Shown: piece by piece, positions 44,683 through 52,332 of the stretch
Layout: every line of letters begins with the position of its first letter
Position numbering within the stretch: position 1 is the stretch's first letter
NCBI GenBank assembly: GCA_002699125.1
Contig: PABI01000151.1
Location: 35,398 to 99,397 of the forward strand
Reading direction: 5' to 3'
Length of the DNA: 64,000 nt
Source: Anaerolineaceae bacterium
GTDB lineage: Bacteria > Chloroflexota > Anaerolineae > Promineifilales > Promineifilaceae
Made by a program: the position numbers and the translations under genes
Notes under the pieces: generated by a model
Databases searched by the model: none
Told to the model about the DNA's origin: nothing
What the model saw: only the letters and a program-made list of their open reading frames with translations

Positions 44683-45468
44683 TTACCGACGAACTGGAAT
44701 GTTTTGTTTGGCTAGATAATCTTTTACTTCGGCGATGGTGAGCTGTTTGTAGTGAAAAAGAGATGCAGCCAGGGCAGCATCTGCGCCGCCTTCCGTTAAA
44801 GCCTGGGCAAAGTGTTGCAATGTGCCCGCACCGCCGGAGGCAATGACGGGAATGTTAACCGCGTCGGCAATGGCCCGGGTGAGTTCGATGTCGTACCCTT
44901 CCTGCGTGCCGTCGCCATCCATGCTGGTGAGCAAAATTTCGCCCGCGCCGCGCCGCTCGGCTTCTTTGGCCCAGGCGACGGCGTCCAGGCCGGTGGGGGT
45001 GCGGCCGCCAGAGACGTAAACTTCCCAATGGTTAATGGTTAATTGGGCGCTTTTCAACTGATCACCGACCCGCCGCGCATCAATCGCTACCACAACTGCC
45101 TGGCTGCCGAAGGCTTCTGCACCCTGGCTGATGATGTCGGGGTTGCGCACGGCCGCAGAGTTGACGCTGATTTTGTCGGCCCCGGCGCGCAGGATGCCGC
45201 GCATGTCTTCTACGGTGCGAATGCCGCCGCCGATGGTGAAGGGGATGAACACCTGGTCGGCCACGGCGCGGGCCAGTTCCATGACGGTTTTACGCGCTTC
45301 GTGCGTGGCGGTGATGTCCAGGAAGACCAGCTCGTCGGCCCCGGCTTCATCGTACAGTTTGGCCTGCTCAACGGGATCGCCCGCATCGCGCAGCTCGACA
45401 AAGTTGATGCCCTTAACGACACGGCCGTCTTTCACGTCTAGGCACGGAATGATGCGTTTGGCTAACAT
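44683..45468 (-). CDS. hisF: imidazole glycerol phosphate synthase, cyclase subunit
   Basis: 261 residues, half-barrel-duplicated TIM fold. Catalytic aspartates lie in IPCLDVKDGRVVKG and LLTSMDGDGTQEGYD. Phosphate loops are IGGGIR and ASGGAG. It makes IGP and AICAR using ammonia from HisH. It lacks an internal repeat insertion, unlike hisC and hisH. The stop is not within a repeat. Confidence 0.95.
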   Translation of the reverse strand: MLAKRIIPCLDVKDGRVVKGINFVELRDAGDPVEQAKLYDEAGADELVFLDITATHEARKTVMELARAVADQVFIPFTIGGGIRTVEDMRGILRAGADKISVNSAAVRNPDIISQGAEAFGSQAVVVAIDARRVGDQLKSAQLTINHWEVYVSGGRTPTGLDAVAWAKEAERRGAGEILLTSMDGDGTQEGYDIELTRAIADAVNIPVIASGGAGTLQHFAQALTEGGADAALAASLFHYKQLTIAEVKDYLAKQNIPVRR

Positions 45469-45486
45469 GGAATGCCCCCTTTTTTC

Positions 45487-45870
45487 TTACACCGTTAGTT
45501 CAATGCGATTGCCATCCGGGTCTAAAATCACGCTTTCATAGTAGCCATCGCCGGTTGTGCGCGGCTGGCTGACAATGTGATAGCCGGCTCGATGCAGTCG
45601 GTTGGTGAGTTCATCAACGGCCGTTTCACTACCAAGGCTCATGGCCAGATGCGTGAAGCCCATCTGTTCCGTCGGAGAAACTGCGCCAAAGATGTCCGGT
45701 TGCTGCATCAGCTCCAGCCTGGCACCATCTTCAAAAGACAAAAAGTAGGAAGTGAATCCAGTTTTTGGATTGGTATAACGGGATGAGGAACGGCCATTAA
45801 AAAATTTTTCGTAAAAGGCACGCACTGTTTCCAGCTGCTGTGTCCAGAGGGCAACATGTTCGATCTTCAT
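45487..45870 (-). CDS. VOC/glyoxalase superfamily protein
   Basis: 127 residues with the beta-alpha-beta-beta-beta units of the vicinal oxygen chelate fold. Possible metal ligands are EHVALW (His), RLELMQ (Glu), FTHLAMSLG (His) and DPDGNRIELTV (Glu). Probably a lyase of the glyoxalase I or fosfomycin-resistance type; substrate unknown. It lies between hisA and hisF on the same strand, another non-histidine gene in the operon. Confidence 0.82.
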   Translation of the reverse strand: MKIEHVALWTQQLETVRAFYEKFFNGRSSSRYTNPKTGFTSYFLSFEDGARLELMQQPDIFGAVSPTEQMGFTHLAMSLGSETAVDELTNRLHRAGYHIVSQPRTTGDGYYESVILDPDGNRIELTV

Positions 45871-45935
45871 GCGACAGTTCCATTGGGAATGCCGTCGGCA
45901 TCAAATAACAGCCATTGGTAACTCATTTTGCTCCG

Positions 45936-46676
45936 CTATTTGGGGGTGACCAATTCGAACGCTTCTCGCAGGTCTAAACGGCCGTCATAAATGGCGCGTC
46001 CGGTGATGACTCCCACCACGCCATGTTCTGCCCGAGCATGGCAGCGGCGAATATCTTCCATTGAAGCTACGCCGCCAGAAGCGATGATCTCTAGACCAGT
46101 GACCTGGCTCAGCTGCACGGTCGCCTGGACATCGACCCCGTCTAACATGCCATCCCGGCCAATATCGGTGTAGATGATGGTTTTGACCCCACGCTCTTTC
46201 ATCTCTTTGCCTAAATCAACGGGGTTCATGGCAGTATCGCGCTGCCAGCCACGAGTTTTGACACGGCCGTTTCGGGAATCAATGCCCACGGCAATTTTGT
46301 TTTTGCCAAATTTTGCGATGGCCTCGCTGACGATTTTAGGCTTTTCAATAGCCACGGTTCCCAAAATGACGCGTTTAACCCCCGCATCCAGGGCGCGGGC
46401 AATGTCATCCAGGCTGCGAATGCCGCCGCCAAACTGCACCTTGGCACCCAGCTCGGTGATGGCGGGTAATGCGGCCCAGTTCGCCGCGCCCGCTTCATCC
46501 AGCGCGCCATCCAGGTTTACAATGTGCAGCCATTTGGCGCCGGCATCAATCCATTTTTGGGCCATTTTGACGGGATTGTTGCCAAACACGGTTTCTTTTT
46601 CAGGATCGCCTTGCTCCAGCCGCACGACACGGCCGTTGCGCAAATCAATTGCAGGAAAAATGATAAATTTGCTCAA
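45936..46676 (-). CDS. hisA: ProFAR isomerase
   Basis: 246 residues from TTG 46676, the usual HisA length, preceded by AAGAGG five bases upstream. This is better than ATG 46700, which has no ribosome binding site. It isomerises ProFAR to PRFAR (step 4). The catalytic Asp is in FPAIDLRNGRVVRLEQGD and the second Asp in YTDIGRDGMLDGVD; phosphate loops are GGGIRSL and ASGGVASMED. Confidence 0.93.
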   Translation of the reverse strand: MSKFIIFPAIDLRNGRVVRLEQGDPEKETVFGNNPVKMAQKWIDAGAKWLHIVNLDGALDEAGAANWAALPAITELGAKVQFGGGIRSLDDIARALDAGVKRVILGTVAIEKPKIVSEAIAKFGKNKIAVGIDSRNGRVKTRGWQRDTAMNPVDLGKEMKERGVKTIIYTDIGRDGMLDGVDVQATVQLSQVTGLEIIASGGVASMEDIRRCHARAEHGVVGVITGRAIYDGRLDLREAFELVTPK

Positions 46677-46699
46677 TGGTACCTCTTGAAGTGAAGACA

Positions 46700-46735
46700 T
46701 TGTGTAATTAAGCAATTGGGCAATTACAGAATTAC
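46700..46735. repeat. TAATT-word palindrome at the hisH stop
   Basis: On the his strand the words TGTAATTGCCCAATTGC and TTAATTACA form a small hairpin, and the TAA stop of hisH is the first TAA word. It fills the gap between hisH and hisA. Confidence 0.55.
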
Positions 46736-47370
46736 AATTTTTCAACGAAATTTCGCAAAATGGTCAGCCCCACGCTTTGGCTCTTTTCCGGGTGGAATTG
46801 CAGACCATAAATATTATCCTTAGCCACCACAGATGCAAATAGGAAACCATAGTCAGTCCAGGCAAGTACGGCCGTTGCATCTTCCGGATCGCAGTAGTAG
46901 GAATGGACAAAATAAGCGTAGTCGCCTAACTGCACATCGTCCAGCAGCGGGTTTTCCCAGGCGGGTTTCAGTTGGTTCCAGCCCATGTGGGGAATTTTGA
47001 GACCCCCACCCAACCCTCCCCCTTCAAGGGAGGGGGTAGGAAACCGCACCACCTTCCCCGCCAACAAACCCAATCCCTGATACACGCCCATTTCGTGACC
47101 TTCGCTAAACATGAGCTGCATTCCCACGCAAATGCCCAGGAACGGCACGCCGCGCTGGACGGATTCATGGATGGCTTCGGGCAGATTGTGCCCCCGCAGG
47201 CCGTCCATGCCAGAGCCGAATGCGCCAACGCCAGGCAAGACCAGCTTGTCGGCATGGCGCACTACCTCTGGATCATCCGTCAGATGCACCTCGGCCCCGA
47301 TGTGCTCAAATGCTTTTTGCGCCGAGCGGATGTTGCTTGCGCCGTAGTCGATCATGGTGATTTTGGTCAT
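46732..47370 (-). CDS. hisH: imidazole glycerol phosphate synthase, glutaminase subunit (with repeat-derived insert)
   Basis: 212 residues, class I glutamine amidotransferase that supplies ammonia to HisF. The nucleophile is in FLGICVGMQLMFS and the His-Glu pair in LQFHPEKSQ; the oxyanion region is PGVGAFGSG. Between KVVRFPTPS and IPHMGWNQL is a glycine-rich stretch (LEGGGLGGGLK) encoded by a CCCTCCC palindrome, an in-frame repeat insertion in a surface loop. The catalytic residues are intact so the enzyme should work. Confidence 0.92.
   Translation of the reverse strand: MTKITMIDYGASNIRSAQKAFEHIGAEVHLTDDPEVVRHADKLVLPGVGAFGSGMDGLRGHNLPEAIHESVQRGVPFLGICVGMQLMFSEGHEMGVYQGLGLLAGKVVRFPTPSLEGGGLGGGLKIPHMGWNQLKPAWENPLLDDVQLGDYAYFVHSYYCDPEDATAVLAWTDYGFLFASVVAKDNIYGLQFHPEKSQSVGLTILRNFVEKL
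47001..47039. repeat. in-frame repeat insertion in hisH
   Basis: The palindrome-like ACCCTCCCCCTTCAAGGGAG (with further G residues following) interrupts hisH in frame and encodes the SLEGGGLGGG peptide. This SLEGGGLGGG type is seen in many bacterial genomes as a REP-like element. Confidence 0.6.
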
Positions 47371-47375
47371 TTTCG

Positions 47376-47438
47376 GTTATCCGTTGTCGGTTATCAGTAT
47401 TCAGTGAGTCAGTTACTGATTACTGACCACTGGTTACT
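47376..47438. repeat. iterated-word palindrome at the hisB stop
   Basis: On the his strand, TAACCAGTGGTCAGTAATCA then GTAACTG face CACTGAATACTGATAACCGA. The leading TAA is the stop codon of hisB. Fills the gap between hisB and hisH. Confidence 0.65.
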
Positions 47439-48027
47439 CCGTCAAAGTTCCCTTCGTTGAAGCTACATCCAGCCGGCGTGGGTCGAGGGCTACGGCCGTT
47501 TGCAAAGCGCGGGCAAAGGCTTTAAACAACGCTTCGGCTTGATGATGGTCGTTACGGCCGTATTCAATACGCGCGTGCAGGTTCATTTTGGCGTGAATGG
47601 CCACCGATTCAAAGAAGTGCTGCACCAAATCAGTAGGCATCTGGCCGATGGCTGGTGTGTGCCAGGTGCCATGAAAGACGGTGTACGGCCGTCCGCCCAA
47701 ATCAATCGCTACAAAGCCCAGCGCCTCGTCCATCGGCACGTAGGCATGGGCTGTGCGGACGATGCCCTTGCGGTCACCCAGCGCTTGGTTGATGGCTTGC
47801 CCCAGCACAATGCCCACGTCCTCAATGGTGTGATGCGTGTCGATGTGCAGGTCGCCCGTGGCTTGCACTGTTAAATCAAACAGACCGTGGACGGAAACGG
47901 CCGTAAGCATGTGGTCAAAAAAGCCAACGGCCGTGCTTATTTCATGCTTCCCACTGCCATCCAGATTTATAGTAATAGCAATATCAGTTTCTGAAGTTTT
48001 GCGGTGAGTTTTTGTGTGTCGTGCCAT
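47434..48027 (-). CDS. hisB: imidazoleglycerol-phosphate dehydratase
   Basis: 197 residues, single-function HisB (no phosphatase domain). Two metal-binding HxxxH-type motifs are visible: STAVGFFDHMLTAVSVHG and DTHHTIEDVG in the first half, then ESVAIHAKMNLH and NDHHQAEALFKAFARAL. It dehydrates IGP to imidazole acetol phosphate. The histidinol-phosphatase is not in this window and must be encoded elsewhere. Confidence 0.95.
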   Translation of the reverse strand: MARHTKTHRKTSETDIAITINLDGSGKHEISTAVGFFDHMLTAVSVHGLFDLTVQATGDLHIDTHHTIEDVGIVLGQAINQALGDRKGIVRTAHAYVPMDEALGFVAIDLGGRPYTVFHGTWHTPAIGQMPTDLVQHFFESVAIHAKMNLHARIEYGRNDHHQAEALFKAFARALQTAVALDPRRLDVASTKGTLTE

Positions 48028-48086
48028 GATTTGATTACTTGCTGAAAAGCCACAGATGTTGCCCGTTGGCCTGGTGCATGTGGCTG

Positions 48087-48119
48087 AACATTACTCTGCG
48101 CCTCTGTGCCTCTGCGTTA
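48087..48119. repeat. CGCAGAG half-element at the hisC stop
   Basis: On the his strand, TAACGCAGAGGCACAGAGGC then GCAGAG starts with the TAA stop codon of hisC. A single three-word arm without the mirrored half, in the 89 bp between hisC and hisB. Confidence 0.6.
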
Positions 48120-49274
48120 TAACTTCTGCAAGGTCGCCAATAATTTATCCGTTTCTTCTGGCCGTCCGGCGCTGATGCGGATGCAGTTGTCTACGCCGGC
48201 TTTGTTGAAATAGCGCACCAGGATGCCTTCTTTTTCTAAATCAAGTTTGAGCACTTGGGCATCACGGCCAATGACCCGGCATAATATAAAGTTTGAACGG
48301 CTGGGGAATGGATTCAGGTAGCTAATTGTACCCAATTTTGCAAAAAGACGCTCCCTTTCGGCCACCAAAAGCTGCACTTTCTCATGCAGCCACTGCTGGT
48401 CTTCCAAAGAGGCCAAGGCAGCCAGCGAAGCAGCGACGTTGATGTTGTACGGCTGTTTGATTTTCCACAGGTGCGGCAAAAGCCATTCAGGAAACGCCCC
48501 GTACCCCACGCGCAGTCCGGCCAACCCGGCCAACTTACTAAACGTCCGCAGCACCGCTAGATTGTCATATTCCAGCGTCCAATGTATCCGGCTGGAATTT
48601 TTAACCGCGGAGAACGCGGAGGTTTCCTCCTCGTTTTCTCTGCGTTCTCCGCGCTCTCCGCGGGTCAACCCAACAGCAAAATCAACGTAAGCTTCATCTA
48701 GCACGACGAGCACAGGCAGGTCGAGCAGGCGGCGCAGGTTGGTGTCGCTGATGGTGCTGCCGTCGGGGTTGTTGGGCGAGCAGAGGAAGAGGACTTTGGC
48801 GGTGGGATGGTTGGCCACGGCTTGCTCGATGGCGGGGACGTCCAGGCTGAAATCCTCGTTGCGCCATACCTGCACGTATTGGCCGCTGTTTACGGCCGTA
48901 CTAAACGGATACATGCCAAATGATGGCGGACAATCAATCACCACATCCCCTGGCGAGAGCACCACGCGCAAAACCAGGTCGATCAACTCATCGGCTCCCA
49001 TGCCAGCCAGCAGCCGCTCCTTGGGCATGTTGACATAGCTGCTGAGCGCGTCCCGCAGTTCGTTGGATTCGGGGTCGGGGTAGATGTGGAAGAAACGGCC
49101 GTTGCGCAGTGCTTCCAACGCCTTGGGCGACGGACCATACGGATTTTCATTGGCATCCAGCTTTACAATCTCCTCCGGTGCCCGCCCCAACCGCGCCGAC
49201 AACACCTCAAATGGCACAATCGGCACATAAGGTTCCATCTCAACAATATCTGGTCTGATGAATTTGTGAGTCAT
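48117..49274 (-). CDS. hisC: histidinol-phosphate aminotransferase (with repeat-derived insert)
   Basis: 385 residues, class I/II PLP aminotransferase; family members are about 350-360. Motifs are DANENPYGPSP, LAGMGADELIDL, CSPNNPDGSTI, LVVLDEAYVDFA and the PLP lysine LRTFSKLAGLAGLRVGYG. The extra length is a charged insert (LTRGERGERRENEEETSAF) between DEAYVDFA and LRTFSK, encoded by a CGCGGAG palindrome at 48605-48663. The insert falls in a loop before the catalytic lysine strand, so activity is probably kept. Confidence 0.93.
   Translation of the reverse strand: MTHKFIRPDIVEMEPYVPIVPFEVLSARLGRAPEEIVKLDANENPYGPSPKALEALRNGRFFHIYPDPESNELRDALSSYVNMPKERLLAGMGADELIDLVLRVVLSPGDVVIDCPPSFGMYPFSTAVNSGQYVQVWRNEDFSLDVPAIEQAVANHPTAKVLFLCSPNNPDGSTISDTNLRRLLDLPVLVVLDEAYVDFAVGLTRGERGERRENEEETSAFSAVKNSSRIHWTLEYDNLAVLRTFSKLAGLAGLRVGYGAFPEWLLPHLWKIKQPYNINVAASLAALASLEDQQWLHEKVQLLVAERERLFAKLGTISYLNPFPSRSNFILCRVIGRDAQVLKLDLEKEGILVRYFNKAGVDNCIRISAGRPEETDKLLATLQKL
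48605..48663. repeat. in-frame CGCGGAG palindrome inside hisC
   Basis: CCGCGGAGAACGCGGAG (48605-48621) and CTCCGCGCTCTCCGCGG (48647-48663) form a 17-bp stem with one mismatch, preceded by TTAA. It is flanked by normal hisC sequence, keeps the frame and encodes the Arg/Glu-rich insert. It has the same arm sequence as the terminal repeats of the GxxExxY cassette 630 bp away. Confidence 0.8.
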
Positions 49275-49295
49275 AGTTGCTTGCTTTCCTTTTTA

Positions 49296-49766
49296 ACCGC
49301 GGAGAGCGCGGAGAACGCAGAGATTGAGTCATTAGAGGTTGAGGGCCACGCGTTTGATGCCGCCTGCTTTTAGGCGACGTACGTTAAAGTTTAGCAGCAG
49401 CCCAAGCTTTAAATTTGCCAACTTTAGGTAAGACATCAGCTGTGCTTGATGAATGGCTTCAAACTGTTTGACTGACTTTAATTCCACAACAACGAGGTTT
49501 TCTACAATGAAGTCTGCTCGATAGGCACTTTCTACAGGTAATTGCTTGTAGACTAGGGGAACTACTTTTTCGCGCTCAAACTGTATGTTTCGCAGGGCCA
49601 TCTCATGAGCCAGGCAGGCTTGATAAGCTGACTCTAGCAGACCGGGTCCAAGATGTTTATGCACCTCAATAGCTGCCCCAATTATCTTTCCCGTAATCTC
49701 ATCTACTTCTCGCAATGGCTCTCTCATTATTTACTCCTCCGCGTTTTCTCCGCGCTCTCCGCGGTT
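49296..49766 (-). mobile_element. GxxExxY cassette with terminal inverted repeats between hisC and hisD
   Basis: A 471-bp unit bounded by inverted repeats. AACCGCGGAGAGCGCGGAGA plus A (49296-49316) is identical in both ends, then the copies diverge by a two-base gap before CGC[A/G]GAG. It contains a single gene. One end begins at the TAA stop codon of hisD, the other lies 22 bp before hisC. The same arm forms the palindrome inside hisC. That it is mobile is inference; no target duplication is proven. Confidence 0.6.
49332..49727 (-). CDS. GxxExxY protein (PD-(D/E)XK nuclease-like fold)
   Basis: 131 residues. It carries the name-giving motif in GPGLLESAYQACLAHEM, and the nuclease-like core YRADFIVENLVVVELKSVK (Asp then Glu-x-Lys), typical of PD-(D/E)XK enzymes, followed by QLMSYLKLANLKLGLLLNF. 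The biochemical role of the family is not established. Its ribosome binding site (GGAGGAG, six bases before ATG) is provided by the terminal repeat. It lies within the his operon between hisD and hisC but has nothing to do with histidine. Confidence 0.88.
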   Translation of the reverse strand: MREPLREVDEITGKIIGAAIEVHKHLGPGLLESAYQACLAHEMALRNIQFEREKVVPLVYKQLPVESAYRADFIVENLVVVELKSVKQFEAIHQAQLMSYLKLANLKLGLLLNFNVRRLKAGGIKRVALNL

Positions 49767-51090
49767 ATTTAATTCTCTTCTGGGCGGCGTTGGCGTGGGC
49801 GTCGAGGGCTTCGGCCTGAGCGATGCGGGCGGCGGCGACGCTGAGTTGGGCGGAGGTGGCGTCATCCAACTGCAAGATGCTGCTGATCTTGACAAAGTCG
49901 AAGACGTTGAGTGGCGAGGCAAAGCGGGCGGTGCCGTTGGTGGGCATCACATGGCTGGGACCGGCCACATAATCCCCCAGCACCTCGAAGGAACGCTCGC
50001 CAATGAACAGGCCACCAGCGTTGGGGATCTTGTCTACGTACGCTGCTGGATTGGCTGTAGCAATGCAGGTATGTTCGGCGGCAAAGTCGCTGGCCAGCCG
50101 GCACGCTTCGTCTAAATCGGCCGTGAGCACAATGCCGCCGCGATTGGCCAGCGAAATGGCAATCACCTCGCTGCGGCTCAATTCTTCCATTTGCCGGGCA
50201 ATTTCTGTTTGTACACCCTCGGCCAGTTTCCGTGACGGGGTGAACAGGATGGCGGTGGCCAGGACATCATGCTCGGCCTGGGCCAGCATGTCGGCAGCGA
50301 CCCAGGCGGGATCGGCCGTTTCGTCAGCCACAACAACGGTTTCGGTGGGGCCGTACAGGCCGTCGATGCCGACAATGCCGTAAACTTGCCGCTTGGCCAG
50401 GGTGGTGAACAGGTTGCCGGGTCCCACAATTTTATCGACGCGGGGCACGCTTTCGCTGCCAAAGGCCAGGGCCGCCACGGCCTGTGCGCCGCCCAGCGTA
50501 TAGATGGTGTCGATGCCGCAGATGGCGGCTGTGGCCAGAATGACGTCGGGAATACGGCCGTTACCTCTCCCCGGTGGTGTGGCAACCACAATCTCCGGTA
50601 CGCCGGCAACCTGTGCCGGAATCACCGACATGAGCAGCGATGAAGGCAGCGGGGCGGTGCCGCCGGGCACGTAAACGCCCACGCGTTGAATTGGCGTGAC
50701 GCGCTGGCCTACAATGCCGCCCATCTCTGTGGTTTGCCAGTTGGGCAGCGGCTGCCGCTGGTGGAAGTCGCGGATGCGGCCAGCGGCGAGTTCGAGCGCT
50801 TCTTTTAAATCGGTAGGAATGCGGGCAACGGCCGTTTCAATTTCCCCTTTATCCACTCGCAAACTCGCCACGCGCACACCATCCAACGTTTCCGTCCAGT
50901 GGCGCAGCGCTGCATCGCCTCTCTGGCGCACATCACGGAGAATGGTGGTAACGGCCGTTTCCGGCGTGGCCCCGTCCCCAAACATGCGGTCTAAACTGGC
51001 TTGCAATGCTGGTGGTACCTCAGGCTCCAGCGACGTTTCCCGCCGCAGGATAGATTTTTGAGCATTTGGAACTGTGTATATGTTTATCAT
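49765..51090 (-). CDS. hisD: histidinol dehydrogenase
   Basis: 441 residues, full length. It oxidises histidinol to histidine in two NAD steps. Conserved segments are GVYVPGGTAPLPSSLLMSVI, the NAD region IDTIYTLGGAQAVAALAFG, KIVGPGNLFTT, the zinc-site region AEHDVLATAILF, and AGPSHVMPTNGTARF. The stop TAA coincides with the first bases of the GxxExxY cassette repeat. Second gene of the operon after hisG. Confidence 0.95.
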   Translation of the reverse strand: MINIYTVPNAQKSILRRETSLEPEVPPALQASLDRMFGDGATPETAVTTILRDVRQRGDAALRHWTETLDGVRVASLRVDKGEIETAVARIPTDLKEALELAAGRIRDFHQRQPLPNWQTTEMGGIVGQRVTPIQRVGVYVPGGTAPLPSSLLMSVIPAQVAGVPEIVVATPPGRGNGRIPDVILATAAICGIDTIYTLGGAQAVAALAFGSESVPRVDKIVGPGNLFTTLAKRQVYGIVGIDGLYGPTETVVVADETADPAWVAADMLAQAEHDVLATAILFTPSRKLAEGVQTEIARQMEELSRSEVIAISLANRGGIVLTADLDEACRLASDFAAEHTCIATANPAAYVDKIPNAGGLFIGERSFEVLGDYVAGPSHVMPTNGTARFASPLNVFDFVKISSILQLDDATSAQLSVAAARIAQAEALDAHANAAQKRIK

Positions 51091-51102
51091 GATCTATTCC
51101 GG

Positions 51103-51146
51103 GAAGTGAAAAGTGATAAGTAGTCCACTTTTTACTTTTCACTCTC
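51103..51146. repeat. iterated GTGAAAAG palindrome at the hisG stop
   Basis: AAGTGAAAAGTGATAAGTAG on the left is mirrored by CCACTTTTTACTTTTCACT on the right. On the his strand the second arm encodes the final residues of HisG (ESEK) and its TAA stop. Confidence 0.7.
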
Positions 51147-52157
51147 AAGTGCGGTCAGCATGGCGCGATACCGCTCTGGTTCTTCTTCAAAAATGTATTT
51201 GCAGGGGGAGACCACCACACCGCTGCCGCCAATGGCTCGCAGTTCGGCGATGGCCTGGAACAGGTCTGGTTTTTGCACAACGATATTTACTGCAAACCAG
51301 TTAGGCTCGCCGGGTGTTCGGTTCTGGGCGACCACCGGGGCGACGGTGGGACCACGAAGACCGCGCAGGTGAGGCTGGCTTAGCATCTTTTGCGCAATGG
51401 CTTCAGGCGAATCACCCCGCACGTTGGTCACCACCAAAAATGAGTTTTCGGCGCGCAAATAAGCTTCAATGTATTCGATCAGCTGGCGGGCAACGGCAAG
51501 CACATCGGGACGATTTTTCAAGGCGTCTTTGTTGGCGATGAGGCAGGCCTGGGAGCGCAAAATGAGGCCGTCGTCGATGGGCCGCAAATGGTTGTCGCGC
51601 AGGGTGATTCCGGAGGAGACGAGATCGGAGATGACGTCGGCGTAGCCAATGGTGGGGGCTATTTCCAGGGTGCCTTCTACACCGATCAGCCGGGCGGGCG
51701 TTACGCCGTGCTCTTCTAAAAAGGCACCGGTGATTTTGGGGAACTTGGTAGCGACGCGCAGCGCACGGCCGTTTTCCCCTAATGCTTTGGCCCACGCTGC
51801 CAGATCGGCCATTGTGTGTGCCGGTTGTTCTTCCGGGATAGCCAGGTTGAGCGTGCAGGGACCAAAACCAAGTGAATCATGCAGGGTGAGGATAGATTGG
51901 GAACGGCCGTATGCTTTCTCTGCTAAAATGTCCAGCCCGGTGATGCCAAAGTCAATGCTGCCCTGCCGTACGCCGGTAACGATGTCGCCCGGGCGCTGAA
52001 ACATTACCGTGAGCTGTGGCAGGCTGGGAATCGTGGCCTCATATTGACGGGGGTTTGGCCGGAAGATTTTCAGGCCACACGCCTCCAAAAAATCAAAAGC
52101 GTCTTTGTGCAAGGCTCCTTTGCTGGGCAAGGCCAGCCGGATGTCTGTTCGTAACAT
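51132..52157 (-). CDS. hisG: ATP phosphoribosyltransferase
   Basis: 341 residues. First committed enzyme, condensing ATP with PRPP. Motifs are RLALPSKGALHKDAFDFL, GSIDFGITGLDILAE, and the PRPP loop DLVSSGITLRDNHL. The length and the C-terminal VVQKPDLFQAIAELRAIGGS region with VVVSPCKYIFEE fit the long form with a C-terminal regulatory (ACT-like) domain, allowing histidine feedback without HisZ. ATG 52157 follows AAGGAG by six bases. It is preceded by an attenuator. Confidence 0.93.
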   Translation of the reverse strand: MLRTDIRLALPSKGALHKDAFDFLEACGLKIFRPNPRQYEATIPSLPQLTVMFQRPGDIVTGVRQGSIDFGITGLDILAEKAYGRSQSILTLHDSLGFGPCTLNLAIPEEQPAHTMADLAAWAKALGENGRALRVATKFPKITGAFLEEHGVTPARLIGVEGTLEIAPTIGYADVISDLVSSGITLRDNHLRPIDDGLILRSQACLIANKDALKNRPDVLAVARQLIEYIEAYLRAENSFLVVTNVRGDSPEAIAQKMLSQPHLRGLRGPTVAPVVAQNRTPGEPNWFAVNIVVQKPDLFQAIAELRAIGGSGVVVSPCKYIFEEEPERYRAMLTALESEK

Positions 52158-52211
52158 GCAATGCTCCTTCATAATCATTAGGTCCATTTTTGAACTCAGA
52201 GAATTTTGCGC

Positions 52212-52248
52212 AAAAAAAAGCACCCTCCTCTGGTTTGAGGAGGGTGCT
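52212..52248 (-). terminator. his attenuator terminator
   Basis: A perfect 12-bp stem AGCACCCTCCTC / GAGGAGGGTGCT with a 6-base loop, followed on the minus strand by eight T, is an intrinsic terminator 55 bases before hisG. Its loop-side strand (CCTCAAACC) can also pair with GGTTGAGG at the end of the leader peptide gene (52277-52284), giving a competing antiterminator. Confidence 0.82.
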
Positions 52249-52278
52249 GGAATGCAACCTATGAATGCTGAAACTGCC

Positions 52279-52332
52279 TCAACCCAAAGTGAACCGTCGC
52301 CAATTTGTATGGTGGGCATGATGATGGTTCAT
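52279..52332 (-). CDS. hisL: his operon leader peptide (five His codons in the first eight)
   Basis: A 17-residue reading frame, MNHHHAHHTNWRRFTLG, ending 31 bp before the terminator stem. Five of residues 3-8 are histidine. It can also be extended in frame upstream to ATG 52359 (26 residues). Neither start has a strong ribosome binding site. Stalling at the His codons when charged tRNA-His is scarce would favour the antiterminator and let transcription reach hisG. The arrangement matches his attenuation in enterobacteria; its presence here is read directly from sequence. Confidence 0.8.
   Translation of the reverse strand: MNHHHAHHTNWRRFTLG

Noticed and set aside
48087..49766. The CGCAGAG/CGCGGAG repeats as simple terminators
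   Set aside because: They lack U-tracts, one lies inside a coding region, and some are single arms, so termination alone cannot explain them.
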